From: Pelomonas candidula
GTDB taxonomy: Bacteria > Pseudomonadota > Gammaproteobacteria > Burkholderiales > Burkholderiaceae_C
Length of the DNA: 64,000 nt
Direction: 5' to 3'
NCBI RefSeq assembly: GCF_043555985.1
Contig: NZ_JBIGIC010000006.1
Span: 1-64,000, forward strand
In this document: positions 24,427-33,658 of the stretch, in pieces
Layout of the letters: each line of letters starts with the position of its first letter
How positions within the stretch are numbered: the first letter of the stretch is position 1
Position numbers and translations under genes: made by a program
The notes under the pieces: model-generated
What the model saw: only the letters and a program-made list of their open reading frames with translations
Told to the model about the DNA's origin: nothing
Database searches by the model: none

Positions 24427-26457
24427 ATGACCGCCTCCGAAGCCACAGCCCAGCGCGCCGCCGACCTGCGTGCCCAGCTCAACCACCACGCCCACCTCTA
24501 CTACGTGCTCGACGCGCCCGAGTTGCCGGATGCCGAGTACGACAGGCTCTTCCAGGAGCTGCAGGCCATCGAGGCCACGCACCCCGAGCTGCTGACGCCC
24601 GACTCGCCGACGCAGCGCGTCATCGGCGCCGTGCTGGACGGCCTCACGCCCGTGCGCCACGTCGTGCCCATGCTGTCGATCACGACGGAGACCGACACGA
24701 CCGAGGGTGGCGCCATCGCTTTCGACGCCCGGGTGCGCCGCGAGCTGGGGTTGACGGACGCCGACGCGCCCGTCGAGTACGCCGCCGAGCTGAAGTTCGA
24801 CGGCCTGGCGATGAGCCTGCGCTATGAGAACGGCGTGCTGGTGCAGGCCGCGACGCGAGGTGACGGCGAGACCGGCGAGGACGTCACGCAGAACGTGCGC
24901 ACCATCGGGCAGATCCCGCTGCGGCTGTTGGGCGAGGCACCGCCGGTGCTGGAAGTGCGCGGCGAGGTCTACATGCGACGCGACGATTTCGAGAAACTCA
25001 ACGAGCGCCAGCGCGAGCGCGGCGAGAAGACCTTCGTGAACCCGCGCAACACCGCGGCCGGCGCCATCCGCCAGCTGGACCCGGCGCTGGTGCGCCAGCG
25101 GCCGCTGTGCTTTTACGCCTACGGCCTCGGCGAAGTGCAGGGCTGGGACGTGCCGGCCACCCACAGCGGCATGCTGGACGCGCTGGCGGCACTGGGCCTG
25201 CCGGTCAACGCCGACCGCGTCGTGGCGCTGGGCCATGAAGGCCTCGTCCAGTTCCATCAGGCCATGGCCGCCAAGCGCGATGCGCTGCCGTTCGACATCG
25301 ACGGTGTCGTCTACAAGGTCAACTCGCGCGAGCTGCAGCACAAGCTCGGCTTCAAGACCCGCGAGCCCCGCTGGGCCGTTGCGCACAAGTACCCGGCGCA
25401 GGAGCAGGTGACCACGCTGCTGGCCATCGACATCCAGGTCGGCCGCACCGGCAAGCTCACGCCCGTCGCGCGGCTGGAGCCGGTGTTCGTCGGCGGCACG
25501 ACGGTCAGCAATGCGACGCTGCACAACGTCTTCGAGATGCGCCGCAAGGGCGTGCGTGTGGGCGACAAGGTCGTCGTTCGCCGCGCCGGGGACGTGATTC
25601 CCGAGGTCGTCGGCCGCGTGCCGGGCGAGCGGCCGGCTTACGTGCCCAACTTCCACATGCCGCGCGAATGCCCCGTCTGCAGAAGCGAGGCGGCGCGCGA
25701 GCGTGGTGGCATGGACTACCGCTGCACCGGCGGCGTGTTCTGCCCGGCGCAGCGCAAGCAGGCCATGCTGCACTTTGCCGGCCGGCGCGCGATGGACATC
25801 GAGGGCCTGGGCGACAAGCTCGTCGAGCAGCTCGTCGACGCCGGCATCGTTCTGAGCCTGCCAGGCCTGTACAAGCTGGGCGTCGCCAAGCTCGCCGCGC
25901 TGGATCGCATGGCCGAAAAGAGCGCGCAGAACATCATCGACGCGCTGGAGAAGAGCAAGACGCCGACGCTGGCGCGCTTCCTGTTCTCGCTGGGCATCCG
26001 CCAGGTCGGCGAGACGACGGCCAAGGATCTGGCCCGCCACTTCGGCACGCTGGACAAGCTGATGAACGCCAGCGTCGAGCAGCTGCTGGAGGTGCCGGAC
26101 GTGGGCCCCATCGTCGCGGCCAGCATCCACACCTTCTTCGCGCAACCGCACAACGTCGAGGTCGTCGAGCAGCTGCTGGCGGCCGGCGTGCAGCCGAAGG
26201 AAAGCGAAGGCGAGGGCGACGACCGGCCGCGCCCGCTGCTGGGCAAGACGCTGGTGCTGACCGGCACGTTGCCGACGCTGTCGCGTGACGAAGCCCAGGC
26301 CTTGATTGAGGATGCCGGCGGCAAGGTCAGCGGCTCCGTCTCCAAGAAGACGAGCTATGTCATCGCCGGCGAGGAGGCCGGCAGCAAGCTGGAGAAGGCG
26401 CGCACGCTGGGCGTTCCTGTGCTGGACGAGGCGGGGCTGCGCGGGCTGCTTGGCTAG
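24427..26457 (+). CDS. ligA: NAD-dependent DNA ligase LigA
   Basis: A 676-aa ligase that joins Okazaki fragments and repair nicks. The Ia domain at the N-terminus binds NAD (HHAHLYYVLDAPELPDAEYD). Lys123 in AELKFDG is the adenylated residue. An OB fold, a four-cysteine zinc finger (CPVCR, then CTGGVFCP, about 416-440), helix-hairpin-helix repeats and a C-terminal BRCT domain (about 595-676) follow in the standard order. Length is typical. It is separated from smc-zipA by five other elements. Confidence 0.97.
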   Translation: MTASEATAQRAADLRAQLNHHAHLYYVLDAPELPDAEYDRLFQELQAIEATHPELLTPDSPTQRVIGAVLDGLTPVRHVVPMLSITTETDTTEGGAIAFDARVRRELGLTDADAPVEYAAELKFDGLAMSLRYENGVLVQAATRGDGETGEDVTQNVRTIGQIPLRLLGEAPPVLEVRGEVYMRRDDFEKLNERQRERGEKTFVNPRNTAAGAIRQLDPALVRQRPLCFYAYGLGEVQGWDVPATHSGMLDALAALGLPVNADRVVALGHEGLVQFHQAMAAKRDALPFDIDGVVYKVNSRELQHKLGFKTREPRWAVAHKYPAQEQVTTLLAIDIQVGRTGKLTPVARLEPVFVGGTTVSNATLHNVFEMRRKGVRVGDKVVVRRAGDVIPEVVGRVPGERPAYVPNFHMPRECPVCRSEAARERGGMDYRCTGGVFCPAQRKQAMLHFAGRRAMDIEGLGDKLVEQLVDAGIVLSLPGLYKLGVAKLAALDRMAEKSAQNIIDALEKSKTPTLARFLFSLGIRQVGETTAKDLARHFGTLDKLMNASVEQLLEVPDVGPIVAASIHTFFAQPHNVEVVEQLLAAGVQPKESEGEGDDRPRPLLGKTLVLTGTLPTLSRDEAQALIEDAGGKVSGSVSKKTSYVIAGEEAGSKLEKARTLGVPVLDEAGLRGLLG

Positions 26458-26664
26458 GCGTGACGCCCTGGGCCTGCCCGCCTAGCCGGGGCGGTCCATA
26501 ACGAATCGGTCTGGCGGCTGTCGGGAATCTTGACAGATCGACGCCGTGCGCTTTGCTGCCCTTCGCCCCCGTCCCGGGAAAACCGGCTTGTGGCATCGAA
26601 CTTGCTCACACTCACCAAAGCGTCAGCACGTCGCCAACCGAGTTGGCAATTCCGGGGAAATGCC

Positions 26665-27411
26665 ATGGCTTCCAAGCGTCTGTTCTCGTTCCGTGGTTGG
26701 GTGATCGCCATGGCCGGTCTTGCCGGCATGCCGCTGGCTCACGCGGGGCTGGTCAACATCGACTTCAACTCGGGGGCTGCGGTCGGCACCTACTCGGGGG
26801 CTGCAGTCACAGGCGCTGCGGGAGATCTCTGGAACGGCGTCGACGGTGGATCGCTTTCAGCGCCGACGGACAGCAGCAACGTACCTCTGCTGGATGCCGC
26901 GGGCGCCAGCACCGGCATCACGCTGAGCTTCGCCGGCACCGGCGGGGCGTTCGACGCGACGGGGAACGGTTGCCTGATGAGCACGTCCTCGTTTGCGCCG
27001 TTGATGTGCGACTACCTCTATCGGTCCCTGAGGGCTGATGCCAGCGTGACACTGGCCGGCCTGACGCCCGGGGCGGCCTACGACCTGATCCTCTACGCAT
27101 CCGCCAACACCGATGGCCGCATCACGGAGTTCACGCTCGACGGCATCACACAGTCCGTGACCGCGGCTGCCGCAACAGGCTTCGCGCTAGGCACGAACTA
27201 TGCGGAGTTCAAGGGCGTCGTGGCCGCGACCGGGCTCCTGTCCTTCACCTTCACCGGGCCCAGCGAAGGCAACTTGGACGGCCTCCAGCTGACGCAGACC
27301 GGCGGTAATGCGGTGACGTTGCCCGAGCCGGCCACCATCGCGTTGCTGGCCCTGGGCTTGGGCACGGTCGCCTGGCTGCGCGGCAAGCGGGCCGGGGCGA
27401 CGCGCCTTTAG
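26665..27411 (+). CDS. PEP-CTERM sorting domain protein
   Basis: A 248-aa exported protein with a signal peptide (cut after MPLAHA, about residue 28). The C-terminus has the tripartite sorting signal: LPEPATIALL, a hydrophobic helix and a basic RGKRAGATR tail. Such proteins are processed by an exosortase and usually accompany exopolysaccharide production; no exosortase gene is in the window. The body is beta-rich, with short repeats (VGTYSGAAVTGAAG) and two cysteines. Start ATG follows CGGGGAAA. Function unknown. Confidence 0.85.
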   Translation: MASKRLFSFRGWVIAMAGLAGMPLAHAGLVNIDFNSGAAVGTYSGAAVTGAAGDLWNGVDGGSLSAPTDSSNVPLLDAAGASTGITLSFAGTGGAFDATGNGCLMSTSSFAPLMCDYLYRSLRADASVTLAGLTPGAAYDLILYASANTDGRITEFTLDGITQSVTAAAATGFALGTNYAEFKGVVAATGLLSFTFTGPSEGNLDGLQLTQTGGNAVTLPEPATIALLALGLGTVAWLRGKRAGATRL

Positions 27412-27543
27412 TCGCCTTTCCACCGCGCCGGTGCCGGCTGTCCGGGTGACCGAGCCGGGGGCGAGGCTGGCTCCCGGTTGCATGGGCTGCCCTCGGTTGG
27501 ATGTCCGGGAGATGCGGGGGCAGGTCGTTGTTCCCGGAAGTGT

Positions 27544-27557
27544 TGGTTGCGTTACCA
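27544..27557. promoter_or_regulatory. LacI-family operator upstream of the GH2 gene
   Basis: TGGTTGCGTTACCA, an imperfect dyad whose left half equals the lacI autoregulatory site. It lies 60 bp before the GH2 start codon. Confidence 0.65.
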
Positions 27558-27616
27558 TTCATTGACCGAATAACAACCAATGCTCGGCGGGTCGCCTCCG
27601 GCATACAGGAGACCGC

Positions 27617-30367
27617 TTGCTGATCACATCCCGCTTCCTGCCCGTGCTGGCGGCGCTGCTGATGACCGCTGGCCCGGCCTGGGCCCAGCGGCTGACACCG
27701 GATCTCGTGCACGAGCGACTCGCGCCGCGCGAACGCATCGAGTTGGCGAGCGGTTGGCGCTTCCAGCTCGGCGACCCGCCGGGCGCTGCGCCGCTGATGT
27801 ACGACGTGCGGCCCGAGGTGCGACAGTCGGCCGACGGCAAGGTGGCCGATGCCCGGCCCGAGGCGGCTGAGCAGGTGCAGGCCAGGGGCGAGGCCGTCCT
27901 GAAGCCGTGGGTGCTGCCCAGCGCCAATGCATTTATCGGCGACGCGTCACGTCGCCACCAGCGCCCGGCGGGCCATCCGGGTGGCGACCTGGGCATCGTG
28001 CAGGCCGGCTTCGACGACAGCGGCTGGCAGGCCGTCACGCTGCCGCACGACTGGGCCATCGCCGGCCCCTTCCTGGCGGACGGCCCGCATGGCGGCATGG
28101 GGCGGCTGAAGAGCTGGGGCGCCGCCTGGTATCGCCGAAAGCTGGACATCCCCGCCACCGATGTAGGGCGCGCGATTTTTCTCGACGTCGACGGCGCGAT
28201 GTCGTACGCGACGGTGTGGCTCAACGGCAAGCTGGTGGGCGGCTGGCCCTACGGCTACAGCAGCTTTCGGCTGGACCTGACGCCCTACGTGAAGCCCGGC
28301 AGCGAGAACCAGCTGGCCATCCGGCTGGACAACCCGCCCGAGTCCGCCCGCTGGTATCCGGGCGCGGGCTTGTATCGCAAGGTCTGGCTCGTGAAGACCG
28401 ACCCGGTCCATGTGGGCCAGTGGGGCACGCTGGTGCGCACGCCCGACGTGTCCGCCGCCAGCGCCACGGTGGCGCTGGACGTGACGGTCGACAACCAGGG
28501 CCAGCGCGCGGTGCGCATCGACGTGGCGACGGAGGTGTTTGCGCTCGATGAGCAGGGCAGGGCGCAGGGGCCGGCGGTGGCGCGCATCGTGCGGGCCGGT
28601 GTGGCGGTGGCGGCGGGCGGGCATGGCCTTGCGTCCGGCACGGCGCGCATCGCCAAGCCCAGGCTGTGGGGGCCCAGGCCGCAACAGCAGCCCAACCGCT
28701 ATGTCGCCGTCACGCAACTGAGCCGCGACGGCCATGTCGTCGACCGGGTCGAGACGCGCTTCGGCATCCGCTCGCTGCGCTTTGACGCCGATGCTGGCCT
28801 GCTGGTCAACGGCCAGCCGGTGCGGCTGAACGGCGTCAACAACCACCATGACCTCGGCTCGCTCGGCGCGGCCTTCAACCTGCGTGCGGCGGAGCGCCAG
28901 TTGGAGATTTTGCAGGCCATGGGTGCGAATGCCATCCGCATGTCGCACAACCCGCCGGACCCGGCGCTGCTGGAGCTGACCGACCGCATGGGCCTGCTCG
29001 TCATCGACGAGATCTTCGATTCATGGGAGCGCAAGAAAACGCCGCTGGACTTCCACCTCATCTTCCCGGACTGGCACGAGCCCGACCTGCGAGCCATGCT
29101 GCGCCGCGACCGCAACCATCCGTCCATCATGATGTGGAGCATCGGCAACGAGGTCGGCGAGCAGTACACCGGCGCGGAAGGCGCCGCCATCGCGCATGAG
29201 CTGCACCGCATCGCGCACGAGGAGGACCCGACACGGCCGACGACCACGGCAATGAACTACGCCAAGTCCGACATGCCGCTGCCCGCCGAGGTCGACGTCA
29301 TCGGCCTGAACTACCAGGGCGAGGGCATCCGGCAGGACGCGGAGTTCGAGGGCACGGACCGCATCCGCACACCGCCGCAATACCCACTGTTCCATGCGAA
29401 GTTCCCGAGCAAGCCCATCTTCAGCAGCGAGACGGCTTCGGCCTTCAGCAGTCGCGGCGTCTACCTGTTCCCCGTCGCGCCGGCCAACAGCTCGATCACG
29501 CGCGATGGCCGCGGTGGCGATTCGACGACGCGCCAGGTCAGCGGCTACGAGCTCTACGCGGTGGACTTCGGCTCGTCGGCCGACAAGGTGTTCGCGTCGC
29601 TGGACCGCCACCCCTTCGTCGCCGGCGAGTTCGTCTGGACCGGCTTCGACTACCTCGGCGAACCCACGCCCTACTACGCGTCGCGCAGCTCCTACTCGGG
29701 CATCGTCGACCTGGCCGGTTTCCCCAAGGACCGCTACTGGCTGTATCAGTCGCGCTGGCGGCCGGACCTGCCGATGGCCCATCTGCTGCCGCACTGGACC
29801 TGGCCCGAACGCGTCGGCCAGGTCACGCCGGTGCATGCGTTCACGAGCGGCGACGAGGCCGAGCTGTTTCTCAACGGCCGCTCGCTGGGCAGGCGCAAGA
29901 AGGGGGCGTTCGAGTACCGGCTGCGCTGGGACGACGTCGTCTACGAGCCGGGCGAGCTGAAGCTGGTGACGTATCGCGACGGCAAGCCCTGGGCGACCAC
30001 GTCGGTCGTGACGGCCGGCACCGCCGCTGGATTGGCGCTGGAGGCCGATCGCACCGACATCGCCGCCGACGGCCGCGACCTGAGCTTCGTCATGCTGCGC
30101 GTTGTCGACGCGCAGGGCCGTACCGTGCCGCGCGCCGACACGCGCATCCGCTTCAGCCTCGACGGGCCCGGCGACATCGTCGCCACCGACAACGGCGATG
30201 CGACGAGCTTCGAACCCTTCCCGTCCACCACGCGCAAGGCCTTCAGCGGCCAGGCGCTGGCCATCGTGCGTGGCCGGCCCGGCGCGGGCGGCACACTGAC
30301 GCTTCGCGCCGAAGCCGACGGTTTCGCGCCTACCCGGCTGACGCTGCAGACCCGCAGCCCCCGATGA
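27617..30367 (+). CDS. Secreted GH2 family glycosidase (beta-galactosidase-like)
   Basis: A 916-aa enzyme, TTG start with GGAG eight nt upstream and signal peptide ending PAWAQ. Domain order is the GH2 sugar-binding jelly roll (about 100-260), Ig-like domain (about 270-375), TIM barrel (about 380-700) and C-terminal beta domains. The acid/base is Glu512 in SIGNEV and the nucleophile Glu605 in FSSETAS. GH2 covers beta-galactosidases, beta-glucuronidases and mannosidases; the GalB-like layout favours beta-galactosidase, but the substrate is not certain. An insertion of about 60 residues rich in Arg and Gly precedes the jelly roll. The operator at 27544 places it in the LacI regulon. Confidence 0.87.
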   Translation: MLITSRFLPVLAALLMTAGPAWAQRLTPDLVHERLAPRERIELASGWRFQLGDPPGAAPLMYDVRPEVRQSADGKVADARPEAAEQVQARGEAVLKPWVLPSANAFIGDASRRHQRPAGHPGGDLGIVQAGFDDSGWQAVTLPHDWAIAGPFLADGPHGGMGRLKSWGAAWYRRKLDIPATDVGRAIFLDVDGAMSYATVWLNGKLVGGWPYGYSSFRLDLTPYVKPGSENQLAIRLDNPPESARWYPGAGLYRKVWLVKTDPVHVGQWGTLVRTPDVSAASATVALDVTVDNQGQRAVRIDVATEVFALDEQGRAQGPAVARIVRAGVAVAAGGHGLASGTARIAKPRLWGPRPQQQPNRYVAVTQLSRDGHVVDRVETRFGIRSLRFDADAGLLVNGQPVRLNGVNNHHDLGSLGAAFNLRAAERQLEILQAMGANAIRMSHNPPDPALLELTDRMGLLVIDEIFDSWERKKTPLDFHLIFPDWHEPDLRAMLRRDRNHPSIMMWSIGNEVGEQYTGAEGAAIAHELHRIAHEEDPTRPTTTAMNYAKSDMPLPAEVDVIGLNYQGEGIRQDAEFEGTDRIRTPPQYPLFHAKFPSKPIFSSETASAFSSRGVYLFPVAPANSSITRDGRGGDSTTRQVSGYELYAVDFGSSADKVFASLDRHPFVAGEFVWTGFDYLGEPTPYYASRSSYSGIVDLAGFPKDRYWLYQSRWRPDLPMAHLLPHWTWPERVGQVTPVHAFTSGDEAELFLNGRSLGRRKKGAFEYRLRWDDVVYEPGELKLVTYRDGKPWATTSVVTAGTAAGLALEADRTDIAADGRDLSFVMLRVVDAQGRTVPRADTRIRFSLDGPGDIVATDNGDATSFEPFPSTTRKAFSGQALAIVRGRPGAGGTLTLRAEADGFAPTRLTLQTRSPR

Positions 30368-30497
30368 CCTTCACCTGCGTCCTCTGCTGAACGCCGGAAG
30401 GTCGGCGAGGCTGCCTGCAACCGACGCGCGGCCGGGTAAAGAAACTCGAGGTCGGGGCAAACGCGCAGCCTAGGGATACCGCTGTCCGGTAAAGTCA

Positions 30498-30521
30498 GCT
30501 GATGGTTGCGCAACCATCAGC
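30498..30521. promoter_or_regulatory. LacI-family autoregulatory operator
   Basis: A perfect 24-bp palindrome centred between 30509 and 30510, with core TGGTTGCGCAACCA at 30503-30516. It lies 71 bp before the LacI-family start codon and is the most symmetrical of the four sites, as expected for an autoregulated repressor. Confidence 0.8.
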
Positions 30522-30592
30522 GCCGCGGGAATCATCGCGAGGCTCGAGGGTTCCATGCGAGAGCCGGGGGCAGCAGTCGAACTGGATCATTG

Positions 30593-31687
30593 ATGCACAG
30601 CTTGAATCCACCCATGCGCCAGCGTCGCGGCGGCAAGGTCTCGACCATTGCGGACGTGGCGGCCTTCGCCGGCGTGTCAGCGATGACGGTGTCGCGCGTC
30701 GTCAACGATGAGCCCAACGTCAGACCCGGCACGCGGGAGAAAGTGAAGGCGGCCATCGAGGCGCTGCACTACTCGCCCGGCCCGCCGCCGCGCCGGGTCG
30801 CGCCGCCCGCGGCAGGCCTCACGCGCATCGGCGTTCTTTACGGCGACCCCTCGGTCGGCTACCTGAACGACTTCCTGCTGGGCCTGCTGAAGAAGGCCAC
30901 GCTGCGCCAGGTGCAACTGCTCGTCGAGCGTTGCGAGGGGCCCGAGGACGAACCGCGCCTGTTGGCCAACATGCTGCGCGGCGGTGTCGATGGCGTCATC
31001 CTGCCGCCGCCGTTCTGCGACTCGCCGCAGATGCTGCGCATGCTGGCCCAGGCCGGCACGCCCACCGTGGCAGTGTCCAGCGCACAGCCGTCCGAGCAGG
31101 TCTGTGCGGTCGGCATCGACGACTACCAGGCGGCCTACGAGATGACGCGGCACCTGTTGTCGCTGGGGCATCAACGGCTGGGTTTCATCGTCGGCGACAA
31201 GCATCAGAACTGCAGCGCGCGCCGGCTCGCCGGCTTCCGCGCGGCGATGCAGGACGCCTGCGTCGACATCGCCGAGGACGAGGCCGTTGCACAGGGCAAG
31301 TTCAGCTACCGCTCGGGGCTGGACGCGGCGGAGTTCCTGCTTTCCCAGGTTCATGGACGAAGGCCGACGGCGATCTTCGCCAGCAACGACGACATGGCCG
31401 CCGCGACCGTGGCCATCGCGCACCGCAAGGGCATCGAGGTGCCTCGTGACCTGACCGTCGTCGGCTTCGACGATGCGCCGCTGGCCACGACGATCTGGCC
31501 CGAGCTGACCACCGTGCGCCAGCCCATCACGGCAATGGCCGGTGCGGCCGTGGACCTGCTGGTGCGGCACATCCGCGCGCGCCAGGCAGGCGACGCGCTG
31601 CCCTGCGAGCACAAGCTGATGGGCTTCGAGCTGGTGCGTCGCCAGTCCGATGCGGCACCCCGGCCGCGGCCGATACCGGTCGCCTGA
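30593..31687 (+). CDS. LacI-family transcriptional repressor
   Basis: A 364-aa regulator. The N-terminal HTH (TIADVAAFAGVSAMTVSRVVN) is followed by the hinge region (about 50-70) and a periplasmic-binding-protein-like effector domain (VSSAQPS, VGIDDYQAA, FASNDDMAAATVAIAHRKG, DLTVVGFDDAPLA). The effector is probably a sugar. A perfect palindrome precedes the gene, and matching sites occur at the GH51, GH2 and beta-helix/CE15 genes, so it is predicted to repress all of them. A later in-frame ATG at 30614 is an alternative start. Confidence 0.93.
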   Translation: MHSLNPPMRQRRGGKVSTIADVAAFAGVSAMTVSRVVNDEPNVRPGTREKVKAAIEALHYSPGPPPRRVAPPAAGLTRIGVLYGDPSVGYLNDFLLGLLKKATLRQVQLLVERCEGPEDEPRLLANMLRGGVDGVILPPPFCDSPQMLRMLAQAGTPTVAVSSAQPSEQVCAVGIDDYQAAYEMTRHLLSLGHQRLGFIVGDKHQNCSARRLAGFRAAMQDACVDIAEDEAVAQGKFSYRSGLDAAEFLLSQVHGRRPTAIFASNDDMAAATVAIAHRKGIEVPRDLTVVGFDDAPLATTIWPELTTVRQPITAMAGAAVDLLVRHIRARQAGDALPCEHKLMGFELVRRQSDAAPRPRPIPVA

Positions 31688-31755
31688 GCCGTACTCATCG
31701 CGTCGCGGGCCAGCGCGATTGTTGAGGTGTCATCGCAGTCGCATTCGACAGCCCG

Positions 31756-32709
31756 TCACTTCCTGTCGGGTGTCGATGTCGGGATCGGCAAGGGCGGGGC
31801 CTTCACCCAATCGGGTGCCAGCGAACGTGCCCAGGCGGGCTTGGTCTCGAACAGGTGGTCGATGAAGGCGCGCGTCTTGGCCGGCATCAGCCGCCGGCTC
31901 GCCGTCAGCAACTGCACGGGCAACGGCTCGTAGCTCCATTCGGGCAGCACGGGCACCAGCGTGCCGGCCTCCACTTCCGATGCCACCATGCCGAACGGGA
32001 AGCTGGCGATGCCGCCACCCGCTCGCGCCATCGCCAGCACGAGGCCGATGGAGTTGGCCTCCAGCGGGCCGTGCACGTCGACCTCCACCGTCTGCCGGCC
32101 GCATTGCAGCTTCTTGTACATGCCCTTGCCCTGTGTCAGCACGACGAAATCATGCTCGGCCAGGTCGGCCGGCGTCAGCGGCGCGGGCCGCGCCTGCAGG
32201 TAGACCGGGCTGGCATACAGGCCTCGCTCCAGCAGCATGTACTGGCGGGCGACGAGGTCGGGCTCGTCCACGGGGCCCATGCGCACGGCGACGTCGTAGG
32301 GCTCGTTGAAGAGATCGACGCGGCGCGGCGTGGTGTCCACCTCCAGCTCCACCTTGGGGTAGCGGCGCACGAAGCGCGAGAAACTCTCGGCCAGCACCAG
32401 CATCGCGAACTCGGCGGGCACCGACACGCGCAGCCGCCCCTGCGGCGTCGCCTCGCGCGAGGCCAGCCACTGGCGGGTCTCGGCAATGTCGTCGTCGTGC
32501 CGGGCCGCACGCTCGGCGAGCTGTTCGCCCAGCTCGGTCAGCGTCAGCCGGCTGGCACCGGGCACGAAGAGCCGGGCGCCAACCGCGGTCTCCAGCGCCG
32601 TGAGGCGCCGGCTCAACGTGGCCTTGGGCAAATCCAGCTGGCGGGCTGCCTCGGACAGGGAGCCGGCCTTGTGGACCTGGGCGAGCAGCAGGAGGTCATC
32701 AACTTTCAT
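31756..32709 (-). CDS. LysR-family transcriptional regulator
   Basis: A 317-aa regulator with an N-terminal winged HTH (AGSLSEAARQLDLPKATLSRRLTALE, 15-40) and an effector domain of the LTTR type (GRLRVSVPAEFAMLVLAE). It diverges from the pirin-emrAB-nodT genes across 111 bp, the usual arrangement for a regulator controlling its neighbours. The inducer is unknown. Confidence 0.92.
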   Translation of the reverse strand: MKVDDLLLLAQVHKAGSLSEAARQLDLPKATLSRRLTALETAVGARLFVPGASRLTLTELGEQLAERAARHDDDIAETRQWLASREATPQGRLRVSVPAEFAMLVLAESFSRFVRRYPKVELEVDTTPRRVDLFNEPYDVAVRMGPVDEPDLVARQYMLLERGLYASPVYLQARPAPLTPADLAEHDFVVLTQGKGMYKKLQCGRQTVEVDVHGPLEANSIGLVLAMARAGGGIASFPFGMVASEVEAGTLVPVLPEWSYEPLPVQLLTASRRLMPAKTRAFIDHLFETKPAWARSLAPDWVKAPPLPIPTSTPDRK

Positions 32710-32820
32710 GGCGCCGTTTATCTCGCTTCATCTCGGTTCTTTTCGTTTCGTTTCTGGAACGGTGAGTTTGAGTTTTGTGGCTGTTCGTCGGAAATGGAAC
32801 TCTCTACAGTCGCGGCCATC

Positions 32821-33636
32821 ATGTCAACCGCGCGTCTTCTCCAGCCCCAAAGGCACCGCATCGGCGCCGGCTTCCAGGCCGAGGGCTGGCGTGAGCCGAT
32901 GGCATTGCTCGACCCCTTCGTCATGGTCGACCACTTCCGCATGAGCGAGGCGGCGTTCGCGCCTCATCCCCATGCCGGCTTCTCGGCGGTGACTTATCTC
33001 TTCGACGACTCGGCGACCGGCATGATCAGCCGAGACTCGCTGGGCGGCGAGCACGCCATCCCGCCCGGAGCCCTGCATTGGACGCTGGCCGGCCGGGGCG
33101 TCATGCATGACGAGTTTCCCGCCGAGGCCGGTCGCGAAGCTCACGGCCTGCAGATCTTCGTGAACCTGCCGGCCGACCAGAAGCTGCGCGCTCCCACCGT
33201 CATGCATCTCGCGGCCGAGCAAATGCCGCGCCGGGTGGGCGATGGCTGGCGGGCTGTGCAGGTGTTCGGCCCCGAGGCGCCGTTGGCCCTGCCGTCGTCG
33301 GCGTCGCTGGTGCTGGTCGACATCGATGCCGGTGCCGGCTTCGACTTCGTGCTGCCCGACGGAGAACAGGGCTTTGCCATCGTCATCCACGGCAGCGGCC
33401 GCACGGATGAGCTGCCGCTGTCCAGCGGCCGAGCGCTCAGCCTGCCTGTCGGAGGCGCCACGCGCATCACGGCCGGCGAGGTCCTGCGCCTGGCCTGCTT
33501 CTGCGGCAGGCCACTCCACGAACCCGTCGTGCGCCACGGCCCCTTCGTCATGAGCGACGAGGGGCAGGTTGTGGCCGCGCTGCAGAGATTCCAGTCCGGC
33601 GGCATGGGCCGCCTCAGCCCCAGACAACAACCCTAA
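32821..33636 (+). CDS. Pirin family protein
   Basis: A 271-aa bicupin. The metal-binding first cupin is recognised from PFVMVDHFRMS, then HPHAGFSAVTYLFDD and a GVMHDE motif. Pirins bind iron, and some have quercetinase activity or act as regulators. Start ATG 32821 has no clear ribosome-binding site; ATG 32794, preceded by GGAA, is an alternative that adds nine residues. It is divergent from the lysR gene and 22 nt ahead of emrA, so it is probably in the efflux operon. Confidence 0.88.
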   Translation: MSTARLLQPQRHRIGAGFQAEGWREPMALLDPFVMVDHFRMSEAAFAPHPHAGFSAVTYLFDDSATGMISRDSLGGEHAIPPGALHWTLAGRGVMHDEFPAEAGREAHGLQIFVNLPADQKLRAPTVMHLAAEQMPRRVGDGWRAVQVFGPEAPLALPSSASLVLVDIDAGAGFDFVLPDGEQGFAIVIHGSGRTDELPLSSGRALSLPVGGATRITAGEVLRLACFCGRPLHEPVVRHGPFVMSDEGQVVAALQRFQSGGMGRLSPRQQP

Positions 33637-33658
33637 CGATCCCATAAGGAAACCTGTC

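Noticed and set aside
29400..29960. Frame-2 open frame inside the GH2 gene
   Set aside because: Arg/Ser/Pro-rich shadow of the GH2 coding sequence without any start signal.
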